Shown one piece after another: positions 35,344-44,386 of a DNA stretch of 64,000 nt. Position numbers and translations under genes: made by a program. The stretch comes from VFMC01 sp046331225 (GTDB taxonomy: Bacteria > Actinomycetota > Acidimicrobiia > Acidimicrobiales > Ilumatobacteraceae), in assembly GCA_046331225.1 (NCBI GenBank), contig JAXLRF010000009.1, positions 186,001-250,000 on the forward strand. The letters run 5' to 3'. Positions within the stretch are counted from its first letter, which is position 1; every line of letters begins with the position of its first letter. A model generated the notes under the pieces. The model was not told the DNA's origin and ran no database searches. It was given only the letters and a program-made list of their open reading frames with translations.

Positions 35344-36903
35344 ATGGCCTCGCCTCGTGCGGCCGCCGCGATGACCCGTCCGCGGGTGCGACCCCAGCTG
35401 GTCGGTGCGGTGCTCGGACCACCGGTCACCCGTCGGCTCACCGTCGCCCACGCGCTCGACGACCTCGCCGACGGCCTGCTCAACCTGTCGTTCGTCGGCT
35501 CGCTGTTCTTCAGCGTGTCGCTCGAGGCGTCGCGGAGCCGGATCCTGCTGTACCTCGTGCTCACCGCGGCACCCCTCGCGCTGGTGGCACCGGTGGTGGG
35601 CGCCGCGCTCGACCGGTCGCGCGCCGGCTATCGCAGCGTGATCCTCGCATCGCAACTCGTCCGGGTGGTGCTGGCGCTCGGCCTCGCGAGTTCGCTGCTC
35701 AGCCTCGCCTTCTACCCGCTCGTGTTCGGGGTGCTGTTGTCGCGCAAGGCGTACGCGCTGGCGAAGACGGCGATGCTCGGTCAGCTGGCCCGCGACCGTC
35801 ACCAGTTGGTGTCGGCGAGCGGGCATCTCGCCCGAGCCGGCACCATCGCCGGCGGCGCAGGCACCGCGCTCGGTGCTGCGCTCATCGCACTGGCCGGCGT
35901 GCCCTGGCTGCCCGTGTTCGCCGCCGCCGGCTACCTCGTGGCAGCGATGGCCAGCTCGACGATCCCCAGGGTGCGGCGATCGGAGCGGCCGCCGCGTGTG
36001 GCGGCAGCGATCGCCCGGGCCGAGACACCGGTGTCGGTCCGGCAGGCGGCAGCCTCGGTGGTGGCGCTGCGGGCGGCGGCGGGCGCGCTCACCTTCCTGC
36101 TGGCCATCGCGATCAAGCGCGGCGGCGGGGGAGCGGGCGAGGTGATCTTCGCCGTCGCCCTCGTGGGGGCCGGCGCCGGCAGCTTCGTCGGCACCGTGCT
36201 GGCGCCGGCGCTGCACCGCAGGTTGCCCGGCGACCGGATCGTGCTGCTGGCCCTGCTGGTGCCCGGGCTCACCTCGGCGGTGGGCGTGTCGACGATCGGG
36301 CGCGCGAGCATCGTGGCGATCGCGTTCACGATCGGGCTCGCCGGCAGCGTGGCCTCGCGCACGATGGACGCGATGTACACCCAGGTGCCCGACCAGGTGC
36401 GTGGCAGGGTGATCGCCTGGGTCGAGCTCCAGACCGCCAACGTGGTGGGCGCGATCCTGGCCGTGTCGGCGGCGCCCAGCCCTCGGGTGGGGTTCGCCGT
36501 GGTGGCCCTGCTGCTCGTCACCGCCGGCGTCGCCACGGCGTCGCAGATGCGGGTGTCGTTGCGGCGAGAGGCAGGACGCTGGTTGCTGGGCACACCGATC
36601 TCGTCCGATGCGCTCGACCTGCCGCACGCGCTGCTGGCCGAGGCGGTGCGATCCGCCGAACGGGGCGATCATGCGGTCGCGGTCGTGCTCGCCGACGCCG
36701 CGACCCGCGTGGCCGCAGCGGCATCGTCGGCACCGAGCCGCGTCGAGCCGACGTCGCGCGACCCGGATCGCGTGGACGATGCGTCGGTGGCCGCCGACGA
36801 GGTGGTGGCCGGCCGCATCCACGCCACGGCGGCGTTGGCTGCGGCGGCGATCGAGGCCGCCGACCGTGCCGTGCGACAGCGCGAGGTTCAACCCCCGTCC
36901 TGA
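35344..36903 (+). CDS. MFS-type membrane protein with Ala-rich C-terminal tail
   Basis: About 519 residues. Residues 25-400 hold about 10-12 membrane helices in the MFS manner (VTRRLTVAHALDDLADGLLNLSFVGSLFFSV; LDRSRAGYRSVILASQLVRVVLALGL in the A-loop position; YTQVPDQVRGRVIAWVELQT late). The last 110 residues are a hydrophilic Ala/Asp-rich region without motif (DHAVAVVLADAATRVAAAAS, HATAALAAAAIEAADRAV). Substrate unknown. It follows lepA by about 65 nt and its stop overlaps the stop of the next, convergent gene by 16 bp. Confidence 0.75.
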   Translation: MASPRAAAAMTRPRVRPQLVGAVLGPPVTRRLTVAHALDDLADGLLNLSFVGSLFFSVSLEASRSRILLYLVLTAAPLALVAPVVGAALDRSRAGYRSVILASQLVRVVLALGLASSLLSLAFYPLVFGVLLSRKAYALAKTAMLGQLARDRHQLVSASGHLARAGTIAGGAGTALGAALIALAGVPWLPVFAAAGYLVAAMASSTIPRVRRSERPPRVAAAIARAETPVSVRQAAASVVALRAAAGALTFLLAIAIKRGGGGAGEVIFAVALVGAGAGSFVGTVLAPALHRRLPGDRIVLLALLVPGLTSAVGVSTIGRASIVAIAFTIGLAGSVASRTMDAMYTQVPDQVRGRVIAWVELQTANVVGAILAVSAAPSPRVGFAVVALLLVTAGVATASQMRVSLRREAGRWLLGTPISSDALDLPHALLAEAVRSAERGDHAVAVVLADAATRVAAAASSAPSRVEPTSRDPDRVDDASVAADEVVAGRIHATAALAAAAIEAADRAVRQREVQPPS

Positions 36904-37460
36904 TCCTCGTCCGGTCGTTCGGCCGGATCGGTGTCCTCCGGCGTCGCCAGTTGCTCGGGCGGACCCGTCACCGACCACTGCTCGCCCTCCCGGTCGAGCT
37001 CGAATCGCAGGGTCAGGAACCGGGCGTCCTGCAGGTGCACGTCGACGTCGGCCACCACGGGTCGAGCCATCTCGTCCACCGGCGGCAACCGCAGCAGCAG
37101 TCCGTCGTCGGCCGCGACCAGGTGACCGTCGACGTCGACGAGCGCCTCGTCGCGCACGTCGATGAACCGGACGTCGGCCTCGTCGGCGGTGGCCGTGATG
37201 AGCGCGGTCTGCGCCTCGAGCGGGATCGAGGCGCCGTCACCGCGGGGCTCGACGAACACGGGGAGGGGCACCGGATCGTCGTCGTGGGCAGCGGCGAACC
37301 ACTCGACGATGGCGGCGTAGACGCCGGCGGTGCGGTCACGCTCGGGGTCGGGGGTCGACGACGGGTCGGTGCACGAGACGGCCGCGATCGCGACCAGGCC
37401 GGCCCACGCGAGCGACCGGCGTGGGCCGCGACGACCGGGGCGCGTCGACGGCGGCGGCAC
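36888..37460 (-). CDS. putative lipoprotein of unknown function
   Basis: About 190 residues from a GTG start. A basic, Pro-rich N-terminus (PGRRGPRRSLAWAGLVAIAAVSC) ends in AVSC, a possible lipobox with Cys near residue 30. The remainder is acidic with no recognised domain (AAIVEWFAAAHDDDPVPLPVFVEPRG; DVHLQDARFLTLRFELDREGEQWSVTG), somewhat like small NTF2-like or secreted sensor domains. It is divergent from the sigma factor gene, so a link with that system is possible but unproven. Confidence 0.55.
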   Translation of the reverse strand: MPPPSTRPGRRGPRRSLAWAGLVAIAAVSCTDPSSTPDPERDRTAGVYAAIVEWFAAAHDDDPVPLPVFVEPRGDGASIPLEAQTALITATADEADVRFIDVRDEALVDVDGHLVAADDGLLLRLPPVDEMARPVVADVDVHLQDARFLTLRFELDREGEQWSVTGPPEQLATPEDTDPAERPDEDQDGG

Positions 37461-37637
37461 GTGATCGACCGTAGCGCCGCGCCCGCGCCGGCGCTCGGGG
37501 GCCTCGGAGCTGGCACGGAGGTGCCACGCGCGAGATTTCTCGGATTCGTTGCAGCGCGACGGACGGCTCACACGTGTGTCGAGGTGATGGATGCAACACT
37601 GAACCTCCACCAGCCCCACCACGGAGCGAACACCACC

Positions 37638-38135
37638 ATGGCCGAAGCCGAGTTCACCCTCGACCTGCGCGTGCCGTTCGACGAGTTCTACCGCCGCGAG
37701 TACCCGTGCCTCGTCGCGGTCGCCACGGCGCTCGTCGGCTCGCACGAGTCGGCCGAGGACCTCACGCAGGACACCATGGTGAAGTCGCTCCTCCGGTGGG
37801 CCAAGGTGCAACGCCTCGAGCGTCCCGGTGGGTGGGCCCACCGGGTGCTGCTCAACGCGTGCACCAGTTGGTGGCGGCGGCGCCGCACCGAAGCGGCGTA
37901 CCTGGCGAGGTTGCGGCGGGAGGAACCGGCATCGCCGGGCCCGTCGCCCGACTCGCTCGCGTTCTGGGCAGCGGTGCGTCACCTGCCCGAGCGTCCCCGG
38001 ATGGTCATGGTCCTGCACTACGCAGGCGACCGCTCGGTGGCCGAGGTGGCATCCATCCTCGCGGTCCCCGAAGGGACCGTGCGATCGGACCTCACCCGAG
38101 CGCGTGCCGCGCTCGCCACCCAGCTGGGAGCCTGA
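37638..38135 (+). CDS. ECF-type RNA polymerase sigma factor
   Basis: 165 residues (a start 50 nt further upstream is possible). Region 2 is FDEFYRREYPCLVAVATALVGSHESAEDLTQDTMVKSLLRW, with the promoter-melting residues. Region 4 is AVRHLPERPRMVMVLHYAGDRSVAEVASILAVPEGTVRSDLTRARAAL. It is closest in style to the SigE/SACE-type actinobacterial ECF group. The next gene starts one base after its stop and encodes a single-pass membrane protein, the usual place for an anti-sigma factor. Confidence 0.92.
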   Translation: MAEAEFTLDLRVPFDEFYRREYPCLVAVATALVGSHESAEDLTQDTMVKSLLRWAKVQRLERPGGWAHRVLLNACTSWWRRRRTEAAYLARLRREEPASPGPSPDSLAFWAAVRHLPERPRMVMVLHYAGDRSVAEVASILAVPEGTVRSDLTRARAALATQLGA

Positions 38136-38136
38136 C

Positions 38137-39615
38137 ATGACCGACCACACCAACACCCCCAACACCCCCGACACCCCGAACACCCCCGACCCCGACGCCG
38201 ATGCCCGCATCGACGCCCTCGCCCGCGCCGCTGGTGCCGACCTGCGCCGTCCCGCGCCCGCCGACGGGCTCGCTCGCGTGGCCAAGGCCAAGCAGCGTCA
38301 CCAGGCGGTGCGCGCCGGAGCCGCGGGCACCGCGGTGGTCGCGCTCGTCGCGATCGGAGCGCTCGCCCTGCGGGGCGGCGACGAGAACTCGGTGGTGCCC
38401 GTCACCGTCAGCACCGTCGAGTCGCCCGACACCACCGCTGTCGACAGCACGGTGCCGTCGACCAGCGAGGGGCCGGTGTCGAGCAGCACCGAACCACCGC
38501 CCGACAGCACACCCGACACGACGCCTGGCACCGTGCCGCCCAACGCCGCCGGTGCGCCGGTGCAGCTGTACACCGCCGCGGATCTCTCGTCGTTCTTCGG
38601 CTCCGACGTGTCGACGGTCGACCCGTCGACCGGGGCGGTCACCGGTACGTTCACGATCGACCTGGCGGCGAGTGATGCCGCAAAGGCAGCGCAGGACGCG
38701 CTGCTCGGTCGCACGGCGATGCCGGCGAGCCGTACCACGGGCGGCGAGAGCGGCTCCGCCCTCGACGGACAGCCGGATGGGGGCTGGTTCACCTACGAGT
38801 TCGACGTCGCCGGCATCACCTACGCGTACGACATCCGACCCACGGAGTACCCGACCCTCGACTCGTTCTCGCCCGAGACGCTCGCCCGGTTCGACGCCTG
38901 CGACCAGAGCGAGCTGCGCGCGACGGGCGCCACGGGCGACGCGCTGCCCGACCACGTGTCGAAGTTGGCGATCAGCGCCGACGGCCGATGGATGGTGGTT
39001 CGTCACGTCGACTGCCCCACGTCCGGCCCGCTCACGGCGAGTGGGCCCGCCGTGATCGACGGGTGGACCTACGAACTGTTCGACGCGGCGCACCCCGACC
39101 GCCCGGGCCGTGTGCTGGTCGACGGGGCAGACCCCTACGGGCTCGGCAACGTGACATTCAGCGCGGATGGCGAGTTCGTCGCCGTCGAGAACGACAGCCC
39201 GCGGTTCTTCGCCACCGCCACCGCGGACGAGATCACCGTGGTCGACGACAGCTGCACCGCTTCGGGCACCCGGTGGTCGCGCTTCATCGGTCCGTGGATC
39301 GGCGACTCGTCGGTGGCGCTGCAGGTGCGGTGTTCCGACAGCGCCTCGCTGGTCGTGACTGACCTCGCGACGAGCGAAAGACTCGAGCTGCCGGTCACCT
39401 TGGCGGACGACACCGCGTCGTTCAGCGTCGACGTCGACCACGCCCATTACGACCGCCCGGCGAACGTCTGGTACACGTTGTGCGTCACCGACTTCGCCGA
39501 CGACGGCTCCGCGCCCACCACCTGCGAGATCGGCAACGGTGCCGCCAGCACGACGCCGCTGCCCGGCGCCGCCCAGGCGTCGTTCCTGCAGCTCGGCTTC
39601 GAAGCCGGCGGTTGA
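38137..39615 (+). CDS. membrane-anchored sensor-like partner of the ECF sigma factor
   Basis: About 492 residues. A short cytoplasmic part (1-58, with ARIDALARAAGADLRRPAPADGL and VAKAKQRHQ) is followed by one membrane helix (about 60-80, AAGTAVVALVAIGALAL), a Ser/Thr/Pro-rich spacer, and an extracytoplasmic domain of about 350 residues with blade-like repeats (LAISADGRWMVVRHVD; VTFSADGEFVAVENDS) suggestive of a beta-propeller. There is no clear zinc anti-sigma (HxxxCxxC) motif. Genetic position and topology suggest an anti-sigma or signal-sensing partner; that is inference. Confidence 0.65.
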   Translation: MTDHTNTPNTPDTPNTPDPDADARIDALARAAGADLRRPAPADGLARVAKAKQRHQAVRAGAAGTAVVALVAIGALALRGGDENSVVPVTVSTVESPDTTAVDSTVPSTSEGPVSSSTEPPPDSTPDTTPGTVPPNAAGAPVQLYTAADLSSFFGSDVSTVDPSTGAVTGTFTIDLAASDAAKAAQDALLGRTAMPASRTTGGESGSALDGQPDGGWFTYEFDVAGITYAYDIRPTEYPTLDSFSPETLARFDACDQSELRATGATGDALPDHVSKLAISADGRWMVVRHVDCPTSGPLTASGPAVIDGWTYELFDAAHPDRPGRVLVDGADPYGLGNVTFSADGEFVAVENDSPRFFATATADEITVVDDSCTASGTRWSRFIGPWIGDSSVALQVRCSDSASLVVTDLATSERLELPVTLADDTASFSVDVDHAHYDRPANVWYTLCVTDFADDGSAPTTCEIGNGAASTTPLPGAAQASFLQLGFEAGG

Positions 39616-39625
39616 TCGCCGAGGC

Positions 39626-39660
39626 GGGACGGGAACGCCCGGGATGGGCGCTTCTGTCCC
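39626..39660. repeat. 35-nt structured intergenic repeat, copy 3
   Basis: Same plan as the copies at 10205 and 10267: GGGAC, 6 nt, GCCC, GGGAT, GGGC, 6 nt, GTCCC. The two 6-nt spacers differ in sequence while the arms and the GGGAT loop are kept, as expected if RNA or DNA secondary structure is selected. It sits between two convergent genes, 10 nt from each stop, where a bidirectional terminator would be placed. Confidence 0.65.
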
Positions 39661-39670
39661 TCCGGGCGGG

Positions 39671-41455
39671 TCAGCCCTTGGCGTCGGCCCAGCTCTGCAC
39701 GATCTGCACGTCGGTGACGAACCGCACGCCGCTGCCACGGAACCACCGGCCCGACGCCTCGTCGAGGCAGGCCGACACCGTGGCAGCGACGCGCTCGGCT
39801 TCGGACGCCGGCGTGTGCACGATCAGCTCGTCGTGCAGGCACAGCACGATGCGCGCCTCGCTGCCGGCGAGACGGGCGCGCACCGTGGCCGCCCACGCCT
39901 TGAACAGCTCGGCCGCCGCACCCTGCACGGTGGCGTTGCGGGCGTAGCGGCCGCGTGCCGCCAACGCGGCCGCGGCCGAGCGGTCGTCGACGGCCTCGTC
40001 GGGATCGCGGTCGCGCTCGGCGACGGTCTCGTACATCGGGATCAGACGGCCGCCGAACGTGCGCAACTCCCGGCCCTCGCGTCCGGCCCGGTCGGCGTCG
40101 CGCAGGTACTGCATCGCCACCGGGTAGGCGCGTTCCATGCCCTGCAATGCCTGGCCGGCGGTGCCGCTCGTCTGGCCGTACATGGCGGCCAGCACCGCCA
40201 CCTTCGCGATCGGCCGCTCCACGCGCAGCCGGTCGGCCACCGGTCGGTACAGGTCGTCGGCGGTGGTTGCCTGGATCAGCCCGCGATCGCCCGACACGGC
40301 GGCGAGCACCCGCGGCTCGATCTGGCCGAGGTCGGCCTGCACGAACACCCATCCCGGATCGGCACGCACCGCCGGGCGCAGCTCGGCCGGCAGGTTGTGC
40401 AGACCCGCCTGTGCGGTCATCCGGCCCGCGGCTCCGTCGGTGCTGCTCCACGCGCCACGCAGGCGGCCGTCGGCACCGACGTGCTGATCGAGCCAGCCGT
40501 GACCGAACGTGGTGGCGATCCGCTCCGCCTTGCGCCACTGCAGCAGCGCGTCGACCACGGGATGGGTGTCGCGCAGCGCCTCGAGGCGCCAGGCCCGCGT
40601 GTCGGGCACCTCGATGCTCACGCGACGCAGCATCGCCTTCACGTCGGCCGGGTTGCGCAGGTCGACGTTGCCTCCGGGTGGCAGATGGCGCATCACCTCG
40701 GCGTCGCGCTCGGCCCGCCGCCGATCGGCTTCGGCCTCCGACGCGGGACGCGGTCCGGCCATCGACGTGATCAGCTCGTCGGCGACGACCAGGTCGATCG
40801 GCAGGCCGTCGTGTTCGAGTTCGGCGCACAGGATCTCGGCGGCGGACTCCGAGCGGGCGAGCGCCGTCGCATCGCCCGCCACGGCGATCGATGCGAGCTC
40901 AGTGGCCTGTCGCGACTGCACCTGCAACGCCAGCTCGGCCCAACGTGCGGCGGTCGTGGCATCGTCGCGCCAGGCCCCGTCGACCCACTCGGCACGCAAG
41001 TGCCCGTCGGCACGAACGCCCGGGTGCGGGCCGTCGCCGGCGTCGCCGGCACCGAGATCGAGCTGCCCCGACACGGGTGCAGACCGCCGGTCGAGCCCGT
41101 GCACCGCACACCAGATGCGCACCTCGTCCACCCGCCAGCCGCCGTGGATCACCCGGTGCACGGCACCGAGGTCCCAGCACGCCGCCAGCCGCACCCCGTG
41201 CTCGACCAGGGACGCCGCCGGTGCGCGCTGCCACCACACCCAACGCGGCCGCAGCTCGCGTTCGACCGTGGCCACGACATCCACCACGGCGTCGACCGTC
41301 CCGGTCGAGGCGACCAGCCCCGCCGCTGTGGCGAACCCGACGAACGCCCGAGGCGGCTCGATCACGAGCGCGACCGCCACCGGCACGTTGCGCTCGACCC
41401 CGAGGTCGCGGAGCGCGTGCACGAGCGCGTCGGCTCCGTCGACCAGGGTGACCAT
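39671..41455 (-). CDS. compact DNA polymerase I-like protein (3'-5' exonuclease-like plus polymerase)
   Basis: About 594 residues, shorter than PolA because the 5' nuclease domain is absent. Family A polymerase motifs are in the C-terminal half: motif A as VFVQADLGQIEPRVLAA (consensus has DYSQIE, here ADLGQIE), the O-helix region PIAKVAVLAAMYGQTSG, and motif C as LCLHDELIVHT. GRMTAQAGLHNLPAELRPAV precedes motif A as in PolA. The N-terminal 200 residues occupy the exonuclease position but lack obvious catalytic acidic motifs. Related short actinobacterial proteins are annotated as bifunctional exonuclease/polymerase. The start MVTLVDGADAL is the best candidate. Confidence 0.82.
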   Translation of the reverse strand: MVTLVDGADALVHALRDLGVERNVPVAVALVIEPPRAFVGFATAAGLVASTGTVDAVVDVVATVERELRPRWVWWQRAPAASLVEHGVRLAACWDLGAVHRVIHGGWRVDEVRIWCAVHGLDRRSAPVSGQLDLGAGDAGDGPHPGVRADGHLRAEWVDGAWRDDATTAARWAELALQVQSRQATELASIAVAGDATALARSESAAEILCAELEHDGLPIDLVVADELITSMAGPRPASEAEADRRRAERDAEVMRHLPPGGNVDLRNPADVKAMLRRVSIEVPDTRAWRLEALRDTHPVVDALLQWRKAERIATTFGHGWLDQHVGADGRLRGAWSSTDGAAGRMTAQAGLHNLPAELRPAVRADPGWVFVQADLGQIEPRVLAAVSGDRGLIQATTADDLYRPVADRLRVERPIAKVAVLAAMYGQTSGTAGQALQGMERAYPVAMQYLRDADRAGREGRELRTFGGRLIPMYETVAERDRDPDEAVDDRSAAAALAARGRYARNATVQGAAAELFKAWAATVRARLAGSEARIVLCLHDELIVHTPASEAERVAATVSACLDEASGRWFRGSGVRFVTDVQIVQSWADAKG

Positions 41456-41516
41456 CACCCCATCCTCGCGGACCGGTGTACGGTCACCGTCGTCCACGCG
41501 ATCTGGGGGGATCACC

Positions 41517-42437
41517 ATGGCGAGTCCACAAGCCGAGGCACTCAAGCAACTGATGCGCGACTTCCGCGCTGCCGCGGTCGGCTCGGCCGATGCCGCACCG
41601 CCGACCGTCGAGGAGCAGCGCGCCGGTGCGGCGATGAGCATGGAGGCGATGGGGGTGATGCCCGACGGCGTCACCACCACCGAGACCAGCCTCGCCGGGC
41701 TCTTCGCGCTCGACCAGCGTCCCGACGGTGGCGCCGACGACCGGGTCGTCCTGTACCTGCACGGCGGCGGCTACGTGGTGCTGTCGCCGCGCACCCACGC
41801 CAAACTGTCGGCCGGCATCGCCAAGGCCGCCGGCTGCCGCGTGGTGTCGGTCGACTACCGACTCGCCCCGGAACACCCGCACCCCGCCGCCGTCACGGAT
41901 GCGCTCGCGGCCTATCGGGCGTTGCTCGACGAGGGCTACGCCCCGCACCAGGTGGCGATCAGCGGCGACTCCGCCGGCGGCGGCCTCACCCTCGCCACGC
42001 TCGTCGCCGCCCGCGACGCCGGCGTGCCGCAGCCCGCGTGTGCCGTGCCGCTGTCGCCCTGGACCGACCTCGAGGGCACCGGCGAGAGCATGGACACCAA
42101 GGCCGACGACGATCTGATCGTGGGCCGTGACGGACTGAAGATCATGGGCGACCTGTTCCTCGCCGGTGGCGACGCCCGCGATCCGCTCGCCGCACCGCTG
42201 TACGCCGACCTGCGGGGTCTGGCACCGGTGTACGTGCAGGTGGGCGGCGACGAGACCCTGCTCGACGACTCGACCCGGTTCGTCGCACGGGCCGCAGCGG
42301 CCGGTGTCGACGTGCGCCTCGACGTGTTCCCGGAGATGCAGCACGTGTTCCAGAGCGGCCTCGGCATGTTCCCGGAGGCCGACGACGCCGTCGCCCGCAT
42401 CGGCCAGTACCTCCGCTCGAAGCTCGCGATCGGCTGA
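41517..42437 (+). CDS. alpha/beta hydrolase of the hormone-sensitive lipase (HSL) family
   Basis: 306 residues. The oxyanion-hole motif HGGGY (VVLYLHGGGYVVLS, about 80) and the nucleophile elbow GDSAGGG (AISGDSAGGGLTLA, about 150) identify the HSL/type IV esterase family. The late Asp (VQVGGDETLLDD) and His (MQHVFQSG) complete the triad. Such enzymes hydrolyse short to medium acyl esters in the cytosol. A purine/G-rich ribosome site (GGGGGGAT) sits 4-5 nt before the ATG and TACGGT at 41479-41484 is a likely -10. Confidence 0.9.
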   Translation: MASPQAEALKQLMRDFRAAAVGSADAAPPTVEEQRAGAAMSMEAMGVMPDGVTTTETSLAGLFALDQRPDGGADDRVVLYLHGGGYVVLSPRTHAKLSAGIAKAAGCRVVSVDYRLAPEHPHPAAVTDALAAYRALLDEGYAPHQVAISGDSAGGGLTLATLVAARDAGVPQPACAVPLSPWTDLEGTGESMDTKADDDLIVGRDGLKIMGDLFLAGGDARDPLAAPLYADLRGLAPVYVQVGGDETLLDDSTRFVARAAAAGVDVRLDVFPEMQHVFQSGLGMFPEADDAVARIGQYLRSKLAIG

Positions 42438-42456
42438 CGGGCGATCGCCCGCCCGG

Positions 42457-43074
42457 TCACATCGGGCGGACGTTCCATCCCGTCAGGACGAGCGAACCGC
42501 GACGCTGGTCGATCACGGCCACCGAGCCGGTGTCGTTCCAGAACGCCTCGCCCGACGCGGCGTGCAGCCCGAGCATGCGCGCGGTCAGGAAACGAGAGAA
42601 GTGGCCGTGCGTGAAGGCCACCACCACACGGCCGGCAGCGACCCGTTCGATCTTCGCGATGAACGACTCGCAACGCGCCGCCACCTGGTGCACGTTCTCG
42701 CCCTCGGGGCAGCCGCTCGTGAACACGTTCCACGTCGGGTCGTGGGCCCGGATCTCGTCGATGCGCATCCCCTCGTAGCGTCCGTAGTCGACCTCCAGCA
42801 GCAGGTGGGTCGGCTCGGGCTCCACCCCGGGCAGTGCGCCGGCCGCCGTGTCGCGAGCGCGTTCGAGCGTGCTCGTGAACACGACCGGCGGTGTGGTGCC
42901 GACGAGGGTGCGTTCGGAGATCAGCCGGGCCAGCAGGGGCTGCAGCGCGGCCGCCTGCTCGTGTCCCTCGGGCGTCAGTGGCAGGTCGGTCCGGCCGGTG
43001 TGCCGACCGTTCGACGACCACTCGGTCGCACCGTGACGGACCAGCAGGACGGCGAGGGGGAGCGAGGCGGACAC
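42457..43074 (-). CDS. histidine phosphatase superfamily protein
   Basis: About 205 residues from a GTG start. The catalytic LLVRHGATEWS (RHG, about 12-14) is followed by HTGRTDLPLTPEGHEQA, VFTSTLERARDTA with the second Arg, EVDYGRYEG with the acid, and the second catalytic His in VVVAFTHGHFSRFL. This is the phosphoglycerate mutase/acid phosphatase-like branch; similarity to MSMEG_4193-type phosphatases is plausible. TAGGGT (minus strand, 43082-43087) is 7 nt before the GTG, indicating a leaderless message. The gene is convergent with the esterase. Confidence 0.88.
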   Translation of the reverse strand: MSASLPLAVLLVRHGATEWSSNGRHTGRTDLPLTPEGHEQAAALQPLLARLISERTLVGTTPPVVFTSTLERARDTAAGALPGVEPEPTHLLLEVDYGRYEGMRIDEIRAHDPTWNVFTSGCPEGENVHQVAARCESFIAKIERVAAGRVVVAFTHGHFSRFLTARMLGLHAASGEAFWNDTGSVAVIDQRRGSLVLTGWNVRPM

Positions 43075-43135
43075 GAGGCGCACCCTACGACCCCGGAACC
43101 GACGGTGGGCGTGAACCAGCGGTAGAACTGCACCG

Positions 43136-44386
43136 ATGGCCGCGTCGCAGACCTTCCGCTCGCTGCGCACCCGCAACGCGCGTCGGTTCTTCGTCGGGCT
43201 GCTCGTCAGCAACGTCGGCACCTGGATCCAGTCGACCGCGATGAGCCTGCTGGTGTACGACCTCACCGGCAAGGCCACCGACGTCGGCATCACCCTGCTC
43301 GCCCAGTTCCTGCCGATGCTGCTGCTCGGCGTGTGGGCGGGCGCGCTCGCGGACCGGGTCGACAAACGACGCATGGCGATGCTGACCCAGTCGGTGATGG
43401 GCGTGCAGGCCGTGGTGCTCGGCGTGCTCGAGATCGCCGGTCTCGCGCAGCTGTGGGTGGTGTACCTGTCGGCTCTCGTGCTCGGTGTGGCCGGGGCGCT
43501 CGACAACCCGGCACGGCGTGGGTTCGTCGTCGAACTGGTCGAACCCGAGGACATCCCCAACGTGCTCGCGCTCAACACCGCGGTGATGACCGGCAGCCGC
43601 ATCTTCGGGCCGGCGATCGCCGCCGCGTTGATCGACCCGCTCGGCGCCGGATGGCTGTTCGTCGTCAACGGCATCACGTTCCTCGCGATCCTGTGGCCGC
43701 TCGCCACCGCCGACGTGAGCGAGCTGCACCCGTCGCCGCCCGCAGCCCGTGGCGGCAAGCCCGTGCGCGAGGCCGTGTCGTTCGTGGCACGCAACCGGCG
43801 GCTCGCGGTGCTGTTCGTCGTGTTCACGATCGTCGGCACGTTCGCGTTCAACTACGGCGTCTCGCTGCTCAAGATCGCCGACGTGCGCTTCGGCGACCGC
43901 AAGCTGTTCGGCTGGCTGCTCACGATGACCAGCGTGGGCAGCATGCTCGGCTCGCTCTACACAGCAGGCCGGGCCAAGGTGAACATGCGCTACTTCTTCG
44001 GTGCGCTCGTGGTGCTCGGCATCAGCGGCATCGGCATGTCGTGGTCGCCCAACGTGTGGGTCGCCTACCTGGTGGGCCTGCCGCTCGGCGCGTCGGGTGC
44101 GGCGGTGATCGCGTCGATGAACGGCATCTCGCAGCTCGACACACCGGCGCACATGCGTGGCCGCATCCTGGCGCTCGGTGCCGTCGCGTTCCTCGGTACC
44201 ACGCCGATCGGCTCGCCGATCACCGGCTGGGTGGCCGACAACGTGAGCGCCGAGTGGAGCCTGGCCTACGGCAGCGTCACCGCGTTGCTGTGCGCAGCGG
44301 GTGGCGCGTGGGCGTACCGAAACGTGACCCGTGTCGGTCCGCAGGATGCGACAGCCCCGGCGATGGTGGTCGACACTTCGGGGTGA
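43136..44386 (+). CDS. MFS exporter, EntS-like
   Basis: 416 residues with about 12 membrane helices. Motifs include RNARRFFVGLLVSNVGTWIQSTAMSLLVYDLTG at the start, LADRVDKRRMAML as the MFS A-loop (DxxDKRR), and LDNPARRGFVVELVEPEDIPNVLALN. This is the MFS_3/enterobactin-exporter-like group, often annotated as multidrug or siderophore efflux. The TGA overlaps the photolyase ATG (TGATG), so the two are coupled in one operon, which is an odd functional pairing. A TAGAAC hexamer is 7 nt before the ATG. Confidence 0.85.
   Translation: MAASQTFRSLRTRNARRFFVGLLVSNVGTWIQSTAMSLLVYDLTGKATDVGITLLAQFLPMLLLGVWAGALADRVDKRRMAMLTQSVMGVQAVVLGVLEIAGLAQLWVVYLSALVLGVAGALDNPARRGFVVELVEPEDIPNVLALNTAVMTGSRIFGPAIAAALIDPLGAGWLFVVNGITFLAILWPLATADVSELHPSPPAARGGKPVREAVSFVARNRRLAVLFVVFTIVGTFAFNYGVSLLKIADVRFGDRKLFGWLLTMTSVGSMLGSLYTAGRAKVNMRYFFGALVVLGISGIGMSWSPNVWVAYLVGLPLGASGAAVIASMNGISQLDTPAHMRGRILALGAVAFLGTTPIGSPITGWVADNVSAEWSLAYGSVTALLCAAGGAWAYRNVTRVGPQDATAPAMVVDTSG

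Noticed and set aside
42166..43125. Plus-strand frame overlapping the esterase end and the phosphatase gene
   Set aside because: It has no recognisable domain and lies antisense to the histidine phosphatase, which has all family motifs.
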